A DNA stretch of 64,000 nucleotides, from NCBI GenBank assembly GCA_009823395.1, contig CM020513.1, forward strand, positions 17,501,001-17,565,000, in the 5' to 3' direction. The stretch comes from Thamnaconus septentrionalis. Taxonomy: Eukaryota > Chordata > Actinopteri > Tetraodontiformes > Monacanthidae. The notes under the pieces were generated by a model that saw nothing but the letters and a program-made list of their open reading frames with translations, ran no database searches and was not told the origin of the DNA. Positions 1-14,233 of this stretch are shown piece after piece (position 1 is the first letter of the stretch; each line of letters starts with the position of its first letter). Both the position numbers and the translations under genes were made by a program.

Positions 1-2585
1 TTCAGAACACTGAAGAACACAGGGGAAAAAACAATCATCAATCGCCTCTAATTCTCAATGTGAAATATACTCGGAAGACGTATGAATCCTATGTACACTT
101 TTTCAAATCCTCCAAAAAAAAGAAAAGATCCCAGATAGTTTTGGCATTTCCCTGAAATAACTGAGTTTGACAGATCTACTGAAGTCTCATGGAAACATCA
201 GCAGAGTAAGAAAAAAAAACTTCACCACTACTGTGGTTATTCAAAAGGAGTTGAAGCAAAAAGCTCATGTTGAAGCAGTTTGTCGGCAAGGCTGTTGTTG
301 TTGTTGTTGTTGTTGGTATTTACTGCCTTGATAAAAAGGAGTAGTGGTGCCAAACACCACCAAGCACCCAAGGCCATTGTTATCCTCACAATTACATAAA
401 GCTTTTGGGGTTTACAGAAAAAAAACAGACATTTCAAACACTTTGTGAATTCTCATCCATGATGACAATTTCTTGTCCATGTGACGCTTCCGGAGTTTCC
501 CAGTGGAAGGATTTTTCGCAGAACCACACAGTCACAGTCTGACTTTAAAAATAATAAGAAAATAATGATACTGAAGTGAAGAACCACTGAGATGTTTCTC
601 TCTCTCTCTGTCCACACATGTAGAGCTGACTAGAGACTTTTGGTATCAATTAACAAAGTTTTTCTGGCCCCATTCATTTTGCCATGGAGACAGTTAAAAA
701 AAAGAAGAAAAAAATAACTCATCAGGGATCAAAAGTGTTTTGGTTTGTGTGCAAGAAACTGCGACATTCCAGCTGTTTGGAGTTTGGTGTCACGCAAACT
801 GCTCATTGGACTCTTTCATTGGCTTGCAGATGATAACTTGGCTAATATCATCCCAGTCGGAGCCATCTCATAATAATAATGATAATATTCTCACCATCAT
901 CAAGACATTGTGCTGTTTACACTTCCTACCTCTTTTTCTGCCTTCTTCCGAAGAAACGGTGAAGAATTTCAAACTTTTTTGGCCTGCGCAGCTGCGATAT
1001 CACATACAGCACGAGGACTTTGAGTGCTGCGTGTTTACTTGACGCATAGATAACTCAATGTTTTTTTTTGTTTTTTTTTCAGAACCATCCCGGTCCAATC
1101 TCAAAGTTCAAGGGATGGTTTTCATCACGACAGCGTGCAGGAGCTCAGAGTTCAAAGTTCTGACTGATTTGACATACGCACATGAATCTAGGCGTACTTT
1201 TGACGTGGGAGGAAGTCATTTTTTTCTTTGATAAAAGTCCCGACTAAGTGGAAACAGGCACATTACGATGAAATGGACGATGCCGGCTCGGCACGCCAGG
1301 CTCACTCAGCCGTAATCCCGCTTAATCCTGACCTGCTCAAATCCAGCGTGATTCCAGATGAGTCATGTGGAGGAGAGAGCAGCTGTCTTCGGACCGTCCT
1401 GGCCTGCGACGAGCACGACCTGGAGAGAAACTCGGAACCTCAGGTCCCCTCGTCTGTCACATCCCACTCTGCCAATGTCTCACCCCCATTTATATGATAA
1501 TTCCAGAGGGTCTTGAGGGAACCACAGTCTGTCTCCCCTCTCATTTTGCCCGGCGAGCTCATCTGTCAACCCCTGCGACCCACCTTCACCCCAATTTTTC
1601 ATTTTTATACGGTGTCAATGATGTCTGCTGCTTCAACATGTAGCTGGGAGACGTCAGCTGTGAGCTTCTCCTTGTAGGAACATGGAAGAGCCAGGGACAC
1701 AGATCCCATCATCCCACATTAGCAGGTCTGAGTGAACATTGAATTTAGGGCTGGAAGTTCAGGGCTTTGCTGGCATGAAAGTGGGTGCCAGTCAACATCA
1801 AGTCCACACGAGAACAAAGTTTGACTGTGTAACCTCTGGATTTGCCAATGAAGGAGCTCGGCAAAAAAACAAAAAAACAGAAATGGCTCATTGAAGTGGT
1901 GCAACATGTGGTGCAAGAAAGAACCAGAGGGACTCGTGTGAGTGGACTGAAGGAGACATTCCAACTTCTGCTGACGATTACACTTGAATATAAAGGTGAC
2001 AGAAGCAGCGTGGTGGTGGTGGTGGAGGTGGGGGTTGGGAGGGGTTACCGCCAAACATGTGAAGGTCCTGCCGCAGTGGTTAAGACTGACGCTGTTCGGC
2101 TCAACTCGACCATTTTCACCATGTAGTTAAAAAGCAGACACCACGCACACAAACATTCCACTTTTCGGTGTGCACAAAATCAGTTCAGTGGACTTTTGTG
2201 AAAAGCTTCGCTCGAGGAGTCCTTCTCCAAAAAACAACCAACAAACTCAAAAAAACAACAGAAAACAAAACAACAACTTGGTTCTCAGTGAACTAAACCC
2301 CTTGTAAGGCTACATTTGTCAAAAAATGAAACCAACAAATAAGGGAGAACTGAACAAAAACACCCGGACACGAGGACGAAAAGGCCTCGGCCTTGACGTT
2401 CCCTCCCCCGTGAGGTGATGTATGATGGAGCTGTTGTGAGATGCTTTCGGGAATATTGGACCTTGTCAGCGTGTTGCTCAATTCAGTCTTATATGGAAAA
2501 CACATGAGGAGGTAAAGGCTCAGAGCGTCTTAAAGGCTGAGAGAAGAGAGGCAGCAGAGTGATCCCTCCCCCGGTCCATCCGTGA
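1..2585. other. Intergenic, no gene seen
   Basis: No splice-flanked open frame or recognisable protein is visible on either strand. It contains a short TTG/TGT repeat (about 293-315), homopolymer A/T runs and a GGT-rich patch near 2,010-2,045. Short open frames here have no family resemblance. Confidence 0.6.
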
Positions 2586-2911
2586 CTCTCCCATGTGACG
2601 TACGGGGTCACGTGACCAGTTCACTGACCAGTGGAGGAGACGGAATATTTTTTACACATCATCAAAGAGAAAAATAGAGCAACCATTCTGGACAGCAAAT
2701 AATGTGGAAATGCAGATTTATGGCAAAATGTTTTCTACCTCCATCCTCCTCACAGTGGAGTCTCACTGGACCAGATTTGACAAGAATTACGGCTAAAGCG
2801 CTTCACACCGTTCAATGGAAACGCCTGCAAATCGCAATTGTGCTTTGTGAAAGTTTTGGAAATATGGCTTTTATTCTGTGAAAAAGTGTCATGGAAGCGC
2901 AGCTTGTGAAG
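2586..2911 (+). mobile_element. MITE-like element, family B, 5'-truncated copy
   Basis: It is closely similar to 43,560-43,859 and, in reverse complement, to 39,074-39,484. Shared blocks include the palindromic GGTCACGTGACC, a GGAGACGGAATATTTTTT block, a GCAGATTTATGG block and GTCTCACTGGACCAGAT. The right end (TGTCATGGAAGCGCAGCTT) corresponds to the inverted terminus of the full copies. The left terminus is missing. Confidence 0.7.
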
Positions 2912-4555
2912 GGGATCAGTCTGTTTGCCACTTTTAGCACCGGCTCCGTTGGGTTTTCTCCACTTTGCCTCTCAAGTGTTTTAAAGGCTTATTGCTGACC
3001 CACCGGATTTCTTTTTCTTCCTTAGATTCAATAAAACACATCCTGCTGAGTTTCTATGTTTATCTAACAAGTGTGAGCCAGCGTGTTGCACAAGAACTTG
3101 ACCTTCTGATACTGCTGCATGTTGGCTGACTTTTCTTTTTCTTTTTTTCCCCCTGTGTAGTTACACTTGGCCACAACATGGGAACGTGGGCTCAAGTTCC
3201 TCCAGACTGTTATTGCAGCTTCCTGGATCAAACTTGATATTTCAGTCAATGGCAAAATTCAGACAACACACTCAGAAAACTCCAACAGCAGCATCAACTG
3301 TTTTGATAGTTCATCAGCATTTGGGTATAAACAGTTAAACTAAAATTTAAAAGCTGTTAACTTTCACTTCCTGGAAAAATGGGATGTAATTGCAGTGGAA
3401 TTTCACTGGAAACTGTCATGAAAATGCGTTTTGTCCAGTGAAAAATACACAGCCAATTAACAGAGTTAATCAGTAACAACCTATTTAAAAATGTGTGGCA
3501 TATATTTAAAAGTGTTGTACATTTAATGGCATTTCTGAGAAATATATCAACTCTGAAAAACCTGCAATGTGTCTTTGTTTTCTGTAAGCAAAAGACATAA
3601 ATCAATTGCAGTTGTGCATTTATGTTTCACAGCTGCTGGAGCAGCTGAGGCAATGAGAGGAGTCTGGAAACACAAAGGCGGCGTTGGTCTGCCGACACCC
3701 TGCCGCTTCACTGCCAATCGCACAAAATGATTTTCCGCCGCACATCACAACGTCTTTGGTCGAGATTGTGGGTTTGCGATAATCAATTCTGCAGGCAAAG
3801 CATTAATCTGCTTTCCAGTAATAAAGGTTCCTGCGAGAGTGACTCACACTCATTCAGTGTGTGAAGAATCTCCCAGAATGACTCACCAATTTGTCGATTC
3901 AGACAAGCGTCGAGACTCATTTAACTGGTCTGGAGTTTAACAGAGAGAAAGAATTCCACCCAGTAAACGCTTGCGGAGGCCACAGACCGCTTTCTAAAAA
4001 TGATAACAAAAGAAAAGAAGACATAAACAAGAGAGACACAAACTGTTTCCTGCTGCGTTGACTTCCAAGAAAATGCTTCAGTCCAATTTCTCTCAAAGCA
4101 GCAATTTTAACACCACGACTTCGCTGATACACCCGCTGCCACCAATCACCTACCGTCAAGTTGATGCTTGATGCTGCGTCAAAGAGAGAGATTTCAAAAG
4201 CTAAAATGCGTGAGAAATATATATTATTTTATATAATACTAATACTACTACTACTGCTAATAATAATAATGTGTTTCATTATAGTATATAATGAAATAGT
4301 GAAATAATGAAAACCGGCTGGATTTTTAGCGTCGGGCACTGACTCTGCTGCAGTCTCATTGACTCCCTCTGAGCCTCAATGCGTGTGGGCGTGGCTCAGG
4401 AAACCACAGTGAATATTTTGGCACGAGAAGCATGGTATTGTTATTGTCACTGTCTCCGGTCCAGTTGGACTCCAATGTTTCCCACCCACTGGGACGACAC
4501 CTCGCCTGCAGAGCGAGGAGAGACTCATCAGGTTTCTCCTCGTTCTGCCTCCAGC
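2912..4555. other. Intergenic, no gene seen
   Basis: AT-rich unique-looking DNA. There is a TA/TAA-rich patch near 4,215-4,300. I see no supported exon, RNA gene or complete repeat. Confidence 0.5.
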
Positions 4556-4770
4556 TTGCCAGTGAACTACGGTGGCCTGCACACTAAAACCTGGATACCT
4601 CATCCACCTTCTTCGTTTATTTGAGGACGCCCCCTAGAGTTCAGCCTAAATACCAAATGCTATGCCGTCAGGCAGCTGGATTGTCCACACCAGGCTTCCT
4701 TAGAAATATGCTGGTGCAGGATGGCAGCTAACTGGGAGTACTGGGACCCTTATTGATCTATGAAGATTCG
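4556..4770 (+). mobile_element. MITE-like element, family A, internal fragment
   Basis: The fragment contains GAACTACGGTGGCCTGCACA, the GACGCCCCCTAGAGTTCAGC block and the CAGGCAGCTGGATTGTC block. These also occur at about 32,950-33,190 and, inverted, at 44,479-44,790. Both terminal inverted repeats are absent. It carries a CTCF-like core on the minus strand near 4,626-4,640. Confidence 0.75.
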
Positions 4771-7700
4771 TTTACATGAATGAGAACCGTTGTATGGATA
4801 GGAAAACCAAATTATTTTTAGTGTTTAGAAAGGTGGCTTCTTTGTGCCTGGTCAGAGGGCGAAGCTCTGGCGTGGGAAACACAGATGCCAGAGGGTGTGA
4901 GTGTGCACCCACTTATGAAGGGATGTGACAAACTGTTGCCGCAATAATTTGAGGCACAAACACGAGATTAACTTTCACGTCAGGCGCTGTGAGAGCCAAC
5001 CAGGCTGTAACCGGCAATAATGGTTATAAACGCTCTTTATTATCTCCTTGTAATTTCCTCTTTGCCCTGTTTGGTTTCCCCCACCATGTTCTGTCTTGGT
5101 GGTATTGGCCTCCAAGGGGGTGATGTGAGTCAGAAATACCACATCACTGTTGTGATGCTATAAATCTGAGTGTCACACTCCCAACTTTTCCCGGATTGGC
5201 TCATAATGAAAAGGATGGCCAGAAGTTCTGCCAACGCTGCAGCTGAGAGATGGAGACGTGTTTCCCTAACTGGAAGGATGAGAAGGATAGAGTGTCCTCG
5301 CCCCCAGTTAATGAGCCTGAGCCAGACGCAATAAGTCAAGATGGGCAAAGCTCACGTAACTGTCTGGCACACGTGGCGTCTCTGTCGGCAGTTCTCGCTC
5401 AGTGCTCGCTGAGGATGTGAAAAAAGTAAAGTCATCTGGCCCTGCGAAGAGTCGCGGGGCGCTCGGGAGTCTAACAAGTGGGTCACTGCAGCGGAAGCCG
5501 TGCAAACCACCACCTCGGTCCGGCGTGTCTGTCCGCATGTTCGCCCACCAGGAGAAAGAACACAGGCTTCCATCGCGTCATGTTGGGTAACTTGCAGAAC
5601 AACCTCCAAACCCTTCCAGCTTTTCGTGTTAAACCGCAGTGCACGTTGTGTCATTGGTGCTTTGGGCCTGTGCCGTGCACAGTGCACAGTGCACACCTCA
5701 CCTGACATTCTGTCTGAACGGTGCACAGGGCTCAGGATGAACAAGTTTTGGTTTTGTCTTGCAAAGAGGAGCTATGTGTCTGTGGCATTTTTATCCCAAA
5801 TAACTCAGAGACGCGTTCAAAATGGCAATGGTAAAATCTAAGTTGTGAAAGTGAAGAAGAAAAGCGAAGGAAAGGGGATTGAAACCACCGACTAAAAATA
5901 TATTCTCACATTCGCTCCATTAGCGGCAGTTTTATTGTACGTATGCGAGCTCATAATAGAAAAGGAAGCTTTAAAATCCAGTGCGAGACTGTGCCAGACT
6001 GTCTACGTCAAGGATTTCAGAAATGCAACCTTTAGGCCTTTAGAAATCCCGCAGATGTGTCTGCCGTATTTCCCAGCTGCTTGGAAACGATCGACTGGCC
6101 TGTCAGTGTCATTGATTTCAGAGGAGGCCTCAGCTAAAATCCATGCAGCCCTCGTCTTATCTGTGCATAACTCAGAAAATGTCTCTTCAAGCATTGTCTG
6201 AAGCACAAAGGCACTTTAATTCTCTTCAGTTTTGTGCTTTGGTCACTGCAAACAAGCATGGGAGTGGTATCGCCTTCCAATTATGTCCATTAAATCTGGA
6301 TTGGGTTCATTTGTCGTGGGAAATAGCATTAGGCGCAAAGCCAGGCTATTGCACTTCATATCAGGCTGTAGCACCAGAATGACTGATGCATATTATTTGA
6401 GTGAGAAACTACACAAAGGTAAACACTGTGCAGCCTGACCTTTGGTAACGGTCCCACATTTTGCAAATTTCCCTTTTCCGGTGTTTTCTCGTCTCTCACT
6501 GGAAGAAACGAGAAACCGCCTCCCTTTACGTCTTTTGCCTGCCTCTCTTTTCAGAAAAGTGAGTAGAAAAAAACAAAACTTTTGTAAATCAGAACTTTGT
6601 GGTGTCACAACGGCTTGTGACAAGACACCCAGGCAGGTTTTAGCTCCTCCCCCGCGAGGCTGGAACGCCTCCATCATCGCCCGCTGTTATCTAACGTCTC
6701 GGACTCACAAGGAAATCATTTTCTCAATCCCAGAAATTACAATCGCTCGGCTTCCCCTCCCATCACACCCTGATCTTTGTCCTTCTGCCCAAGTTCGCAC
6801 TGCAAGAGCTCCGAACCGCAGCAGCGGCCTCACTCACAGTGCCATATAATTCCAGAGTGTTTACTTTTCCAAGGTTTGGTGTTCCTGTTGGTTAGATCCA
6901 ACACAGAGGCAAAACACTGCTTTTATGGCCTTTTCCAGGTCAAGAAGCAGTAATTAGAATGTTGCAGAGGGGAAGCTTGAACGAAGTGAGATTACACGAC
7001 AGCCACAGATGTTGAAGCATTTCAACGCATGCAACGGCACTTTGTTGTGACCAAAGACACACACAAAAAAAAATTGGCAAGTCAAAGTCAGGTTGACTTT
7101 GTGAAGGTAGATGGAAGCCGCTTCAACGTGTTAGCGTTGGGCTGGCTAGTCGGTGAATTGTGTTGTCGGTTATTGATTTGCTGTCAGCCTGCTCACGTAC
7201 AGAGCAGCGACAGAAGGCAGCAAGTGTGTTTGCATTAAATTAGGAGACCTCAAGCTGCTCAAAGAGTTTCTAATCCAAAACAGTGCCATGTATATTGAAG
7301 GAATGATGTTGGTTTATTGGACTAAACATTCGTTCATATGTATCACATTAGCAGATGATGATTCATCTTGTTTAGAAACGTTGAGCTTCACAGCAGGAAG
7401 TCGCTTACACAACGTGAGAGGAAGAAAAAAAGGGGGAAAAACCAACAGAGAGATTTAGAGGCTGTTAAACAGTGAAGTGATTCCAGCAAAGTCTGTGGTT
7501 TTTGCTCTCATATTTTCAGGAGCGTGAACTGGTCACATCTTGAACCGAGGTTGAATCACTGAGCTTCTGAAACTTCAACAAGACAAGAAACAGACGATTA
7601 GCACCAAGTTACACATCCCTCTGAAGTTAGTTTCTCCTCAGCGTGTCCACCACGATGACTTGCAGAAGAACTCGGGTCTCACAATGAGGAAAAAACTTCC

Positions 7701-8510
7701 AAAGCATCATGGGTGTGGATGTTGAAGTCACGACATCTGCATTTTCACTCAACAGGGATCTCATGTTGACATAGTTCTGATACTGTGCAGCAGTTTAATC
7801 CATGTTTTTAATCTATTGAAAAGAAATATTTCTAACATAAGCACTGAAATCATTCATTTCCTGTTTGGGGGAAAACAGAGAATAATAACTTAACGCCAAA
7901 GTGTTGGTTCAGTATGTCAAAGCACATAGGTCTGTTTTTCCATCATGATGCCAGAAGGATAATGACGGCCTGAATTAGAATATTCAAACACGCAGGAGTC
8001 CTTTTCATTCCTTAGCAACGACTTAGCTTCTGCTTCAGAGCTGCTGGTGTGGAAACGACTCATTGGCTTCTCAAGCAAGAGGAGCCAGCAGAAGCTGGAG
8101 GACGTCTTTCCATGATTGTGTAAATGACACTGGACATGTTTAACACAAAACCCCAGCGAGCTCCAGCTCGCATCAGTCACTCGGCCTCAACAAAGAGGAG
8201 GAAGCCTCATATCCTGCCTCTTGTTGTTGTTGTTGTTGCCTCTTTTTCCACATTCCAAGCTTGCCAAAAGGTTGCGTCACACTGATCAACATCTCACAGA
8301 GATGGAACACCTGCGCTGGAGCGTCTTTTGCCAGAGATCACTCACAACCAGTGCAAGATGTCTACATTTTGAGGGATGTGAGCAGTGTGGAGGATCCTCC
8401 TCCTCTGTCAGTTTTCATGGTCAAACGATTCAAGTCACAATGTAACTGTCATGGATTTTTTTCTTATCAGTCCAATAACAGTTACAACGGTTAACCCAGG
8501 TTGTGTAAGT
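4771..8510. other. Intergenic, no gene seen
   Basis: No supported gene. Open frames such as those near 5,352-5,841 and 6,442-6,849 have no recognisable domain or consistent splice context. A short TTG repeat lies at about 8,221-8,240. Confidence 0.5.
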
Positions 8511-8766
8511 CAGTGTTTTTTCAACCACTGTGCCGCAGCCGTGAGATAATGTCAGGTGTGCCGTGAAAGATTTTCTAATTTCAGTTAAATGGTCTTAAAA
8601 AATAAAAATAACATTCCATTATCAAGTGACTTTAAAAGGAATTTGAACCTGTTTCCCTCCGTCAGTTCCTCCCAGGATATCGGCTTTGTGTGCATCTATC
8701 CCATTCCATGGGATTTCTTTCAATGTAAAAAATGTGCAGTGGCTTAAAAAAGGTTGAAAAACACTG
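8511..8766. mobile_element. hAT-type MITE with TIRs and 8-bp target duplication
   Basis: The left end CAGTGTTTTTTCAACC (8,511-8,526) is the inverted repeat of the right end GGTTGAAAAACACTG (8,752-8,766). The flanks GTGTAAGT (8,503-8,510) and GTGCAAGT (8,767-8,774) match at 7 of 8 bases. That is the 8-bp target-site duplication expected of hAT elements. The internal start CACTGTGCCGCAGCCGTGAG is typical of vertebrate hAT/Charlie-like non-autonomous elements. There is no transposase, so movement would need one in trans. Confidence 0.88.
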
Positions 8767-11700
8767 GTGCAAGTTTTGATGTCGTGCGTCACATTTCATT
8801 CTTTTTGCTTCAGATAAATGACACTAATACATCGGCTGCTACCGTGTCATTGCATAGCTGCTCGTGCAACGACTCCAAACACCCCTTTCAATAGTATTTT
8901 TAATTCAGTTTTAATACCGGGGTTATTCCTTTTCATCTGGATTCAAAACTCTGCCTAATATTTATGGGGCTCTTTAACCGCCGACGTGCCTTTTCCTGGG
9001 GCTGAATCCCGGGATTCGTTTTCCTCAAACTCAAACTCCCAGCACTGCAGTCTCCAGGAGTATCGTACATGTGCGCCTTCTGCTTTCATTCTCAGCTGAC
9101 GGACTTGCGGTGAAGCGTTTTTTGTCTTTCTCCCTGCGACTGCAAGCGAAGCCTTCCAGCTGCGCTAATGATGAGAATGGCTCAAATGCTTTCCAGATGC
9201 TCCAACCAATAGCCTTTGACTTGTGGACTCGGCATTCCAAAATCTTTAAACCAAAAAAAAAAGAAAAGACTTCCTTTACTTCTCTGCAGTTCCCCACCCC
9301 AATGTTCTTAATTGTAGGTGAGGAAAACAAAAAGTTAGTCACGCACGAGGCCTCAATCAGGGAAACCCAAGCGGCTCATAAATTGGAATAACAGCCAACT
9401 CCCGTCAACAGAGGACACGGTAGTTTTGTGTTTTTATGCCCTGGTTCAGAGCCGGTCCATCTCACCCGGGAGAACCTAACAGTCCAGCACGCAGCATAAC
9501 TGAGATCCTTCAAATCTGCTACTTGGAGTTGGAATCAGCGACATGTTTGTGCCAGTGTCACTTTAAATTTTAAAGAACTGGGTGAAGATTACAAGATTTA
9601 ATTCAGGGGTTTGGCTTGAGCAGAGTTCTCTGTAGCTGCTGCTGCTGCTGCTGCTGGGTTGCAGAATTTTCCAACATTTCCCGACAGGAAGCGAGCGAAG
9701 AATATCGCAAGAAAAAAAAGGAAGACTGCAGCCTCTCTGCAGCCGCACACATTTTAAAGAACTGCAGCTTTCCACAAGATAAATGGCTTTTCCTTTCAGG
9801 TTAGTTCACCGCATTACTAAGTCCGTCTCCCAGCGCATCTATGTTTATGTATTTATGATTTAGTCTGGTCAGACGTGGATTTGAGCTGTGACTTCACTGG
9901 CATGTGGAGTCAATCGGCCCCCCGTAGGCTGTAACTGGAGTTGCCAGCAGACACTGTTTATATATTTAACTAGAGGGGCACAGAAGCAGGTCTGATCATT
10001 AGATACCTCTCTAACTTTCTCTCTGCATGAACGCAATATTGTTTATGACTCGAGGGAGATCTGCCAATTTTGCGATAAAATAAACGTTGAAAATTTGTGG
10101 CCGGCGTGGCTCCAGCTGTGATATAGCTACAACCCCCTAGACTCCAACTCCCCGACTCCCCCGACCCCCTTCTCAGCAGGGGAATGGTTCTCCTGTCAGA
10201 CTGGAGAGCCGAATGCTGTCTCACTGTCAAAGCGATCATCCCTCACCACATCTGCATCAGCCAGGAGCAGTGATTGATATCAGCCATGCGCAGGAGGTGC
10301 GTTAGCGCTGTGGCAGCTGGAGTTGCCAGAGTCAATCTGTGTAGCTGCAGGCAATACCATTGGCCAACCCATTCACAACAACTGTGTACTGGCGGCGTAG
10401 AGCAGTAGGCTATGAATCAGGATGGCTTCTTCTTTTCGGCTTTATTTACTTCATTCCTTTGTAAAAGCCGTCCATCCTGCACTTTATTAATTGTTGTGTA
10501 AAACATGTTCAATTGAAAGATTTCAGTACATTATTTCTAATGTCGATTGGTAACAAAGCAGTTCAAACTATGTGAACCATGTGCTCTTTTGAAACCCAGT
10601 TTGAAGTTGTGATTGACCACTACTGGGAGCCACTGGCCTGTGATGGTCATGGCCCCGAGCACTGCAGGAGGGAGGGAGGCCTCCTTTTTTTTTCTGAATG
10701 AAAGTTGCCCTTTCAATTCATTTCAACACTGGCAGCAGCATGTTGTGAAGGGAAACTTTCCCACAGAAAAATTCAAGGAGCACTTTGCACTATTTACACC
10801 AACTAATATCACATGTGCCCCAGAGGAAGTGACAAAACGTAGCTTTTGCTAGCTAGCCACAGGATTCCAAAGCTACGGTGCCGCTCCACTGTCTCTAACA
10901 GCCGTTTGCAATCACAACTTTTCAAGCCATGAGAGGAAAAAGAAGTCACAAGCCTGGTAAGTGTAAAATGACTGTGTGCGCTTTGGAACAGCATTAACCA
11001 TGTCAACATTAGTGCACCACACACTAAGTGAAGACCACTGTACTTATGTATTCCAACGGTACTGATGGAATGTGGGACGCAGCTAATGTCTGAGATATGA
11101 GTTAAATTGCATGTTTTACCGTGAGTGTCAGAACATGATATTAGCAAATGGCAGGAGGCGGCAGAAAGACTCAAAGAATGAAAATATAAACAATGAAAAA
11201 AGAGGATGATAGACTCTTGCTGCCGGCAAACTAAAGTCTAAACCTGCCAAAGGCTTGGAAGGGAAACGAAGGGGCTGAAGTGAAAGCGAAGACAGAGCAA
11301 GGACACAACATCACAAGTGAGGACCACCACCAAGCAAGACGTGAACAAAACAGCAGCCAGTGACGCTGCAAACACAATAGGGCTAATGAGCTGAAACAGG
11401 AAACAGAAACGGCAACAAGAAGAGCAGAAACAGGAAATGCTAAAAGCGGTAGCTTTGCGGTGACCCTCGCAAACTTTTTTCTCTGCGAGATTTTTCTGCT
11501 GGAGGATGGCTCCCAGTGTTTGTTTGTGCTACCTCATCAATTTAGCGGCTTAGCACTTGTTCTTATAATCATTCTTCAGCTGTCCTGCTTGAGTCTGCGG
11601 GCGCCTCATCAATGCAGCTTGTAAACACCATCAGTCAGGTCTCAGCGTGGCACTTGAGCTTCGCCAGCATGGATGTCAATGTGTCAGGGTTACCAAGTGG

Positions 11701-13105
11701 CAACTTGCATTTACATTTAAGGACAAGATATACTAAAAACAATAAAGCATCCCGCATGTGTCACATCACATTGTTGTATGCAAAAGGTGTTTTTTGCGTT
11801 TGCTCCAATAACGAGCCTCTGGAAACGTCCCTCCAAACATAAACATGTTTTGCAGACAGCAATGGAGAGAATGAACTGCAATACAGCCCAGAATGCAGAG
11901 ACTCTGCTTCCTTTTCAGGGCTTCTGTTTGCGCAGCCCAGGCTTGTTTCCCCCGTATGAATGGGCGCTTCAGTGGAAACCTTAATTATACGGGCTGGTAA
12001 CAATTGTAAGAGAGTGTCACTGCTGCTGTGAGGACTTGCGGCTTGAGCACTGGGTCATTATCTCTCTGTGGAAAAGGCCAGAGGGCTGGGAATCATTTGA
12101 AACAGTGAATGGTGGAATCGATACTGTGCGTGAAGCTCAGTCCGTACAGTCTTTCTATCATTTCCCTCAAAAAGCTGAGTTTTGAGAAACCTCCCCTCCA
12201 GCCTTCCAGAAGTGCTCCTGCTTTGTGAGCGTCGAGCTTCCTGCAGATGGATCCCTGACCTGAATCTCACCGTACTTTGTATACTGCAGTATTCATAGTA
12301 TATCCTCTCATACATTCTTGGGGTCGAGGGGAGAGCAATAAGAGACAATATGTGGAAGGGGATATTTTCTGCTTGCGTTTCCTTTTAAAGCTCGACGCAT
12401 CTGTAGCTAAAATTGAAGCTCTTCTATCGTCAACCCCGACTTGTTTTAATAACACGGAGAAACGGCGGCCGTCCTGACAGCGTGATTACCAGCAGCAGAT
12501 GGTCCTGATAGGCGACATCGGCCACTTCCTGCTTTTATTGCTGCGGGGCAAAAAAGGAACAGCATGGGAACGTTGGTCACCAGTTCCTTCTCCAACATGC
12601 AGGTTCAGCCGCTCGTCTGACCTCTTCGAAACTGTTGGAGATAAAGTAGATCTTAGAGAAAATCCAGAACCTAAATAAATAAATAAAACCAACGACAGAC
12701 AACTTCCTGTTCGCCACCCAAGTTTTTTCCACAAAAAAACAACGCTAGCCCACTTATCTATATTTCTGTACTATACATATACATAAACGCCCATCTCTGA
12801 ACATTGATGCATGCTCACTGGAACCTTTTAAGATGCATTTGCAGAGAATCTGCCACTGGGAGAAAAAAAATCATCAATGGCCAAAGAGACTAAACCTGAA
12901 CGAAAAGATGCTCTCAATTATTATTATTCCCCTTCTTCATTTTCCCGACGCCTTATTCCTGCCATTAGCACTAATGCCTCTCACAGAAGCTGTAGAGGAG
13001 CCATTTGTGGGTTTTGTAGTGGAGGAGAAGAAAAACACAACTCTCTGGAGGCCTCGCCAAGCCCATCAGCACGGGGGGTTACGGTGGATTAGGATCAGGG
13101 TTACG
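8767..13105. other. Intergenic, no gene seen
   Basis: Mixed unique sequence. A (GCT)n run of about 6 units lies near 9,633-9,654. I found no convincing exon, tRNA or complete mobile element. Confidence 0.5.
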
Positions 13106-13338
13106 GTGGCTTTTTTTAAATGTCAGAAAATGATTTTGATATTTGCTAAAGAACAACATTAGGTTTAAACAAAACCTAATGCACGTGATTGGTTGTATAC
13201 ATTAGTTTTAACTGAAAAAAACTCATAGAAACCTGAACTAACAGAGTTGTTTTAGGGATAAATGTAAGGTTTCTGAGAGGCTTCTGGAGTTTATAAATCA
13301 ACAAACCATGAGCAGACAATGGAATTTAAGCAGCAGGC
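13106..13338 (+). repeat. Dispersed direct repeat, copy 1
   Basis: It is nearly identical to 14,234-14,462 (copy 2), about 1.1 kb away in the same orientation. Shared landmarks are AAAGAACAACATTA, GATTGGTTG, the AACCTGAACTAACAGAGTTG block, GAGAGGCTTCTGG and ATTTAAGCAGCAGG. I see no coding capacity and no clear TIR. Confidence 0.85.
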
Positions 13339-14233
13339 AGCAGGGCTTCTAGTTCTGCCGCTGCTTCACTTTAATCAACACGTTGTACAGGTGACATGAA
13401 TGGAAAACGTGGAAACAATGGGCTGATTTGACTTTAAAAATGGGCGCATGACAGCGTATGGAAGTTGCACTGTGCATCGTAACATATGACGCAAGGTAGA
13501 AAAGATGGTGTGGATGTTTTCCTCTGGAGGGATGAAACATTGAACAAAGTGACGAGCAGGAGCTTCACAGAAACCCTCACATCTCCTTCATCCTCCCAGG
13601 GAACCCTCAGCCTGGTGTTTGGAGTCTCCAACATGCTACGTATAGCACGCTTTGCTGCTTGTCTCTTTAAATGTAGGTGGTAATAACTTTACCCCCCCTC
13701 CCCGCTTCTTTTATAAGAGAACTACCCCAGGGGAAGGGCCTTGATATCGCAGCTCCACTTTTCAGGGAGTTTGGCCTCGAAACGCAACTGAAGAAAAAGA
13801 GCACACGAGATGAGATTAACAGCGCAACTCTCAAACTAGACCTTTAATCTAATAGACGTGGTGGCCGGGATGAGAAGCTGGAGGAGTGGAAACATGGTTA
13901 GCGCGCCCGCGGGGGGAAACAGTCATCCCTGTGAAGGAGACAGATGACCCACGGCGCTGTGTGTCTCATAATTGGAGCAGGTAGTGGAAGTACATGTTGT
14001 ACAAGTGCGTGCCATTGAAATCAATTACTTTTGACCCCCTGTGTTATAAAGCCGGGCCTGGCACCGTGTGACTCGACACCGTCTCATTAGCGACTGAAAG
14101 GGACCTTGGCCTAAAACCATATGACCTCATCACATACCAACGCATTAAATTAATGGACTTCAATGGAATGAATGGAATTGTGTCCTTGTGTCATTTCTGA
14201 TTTAAATTCCATTCAGAATAAAAACAGAACTGT
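13339..14233. other. Spacer between the two direct repeats
   Basis: No supported gene. The sequence between the direct-repeat copies has no obvious relation to them. Confidence 0.5.
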
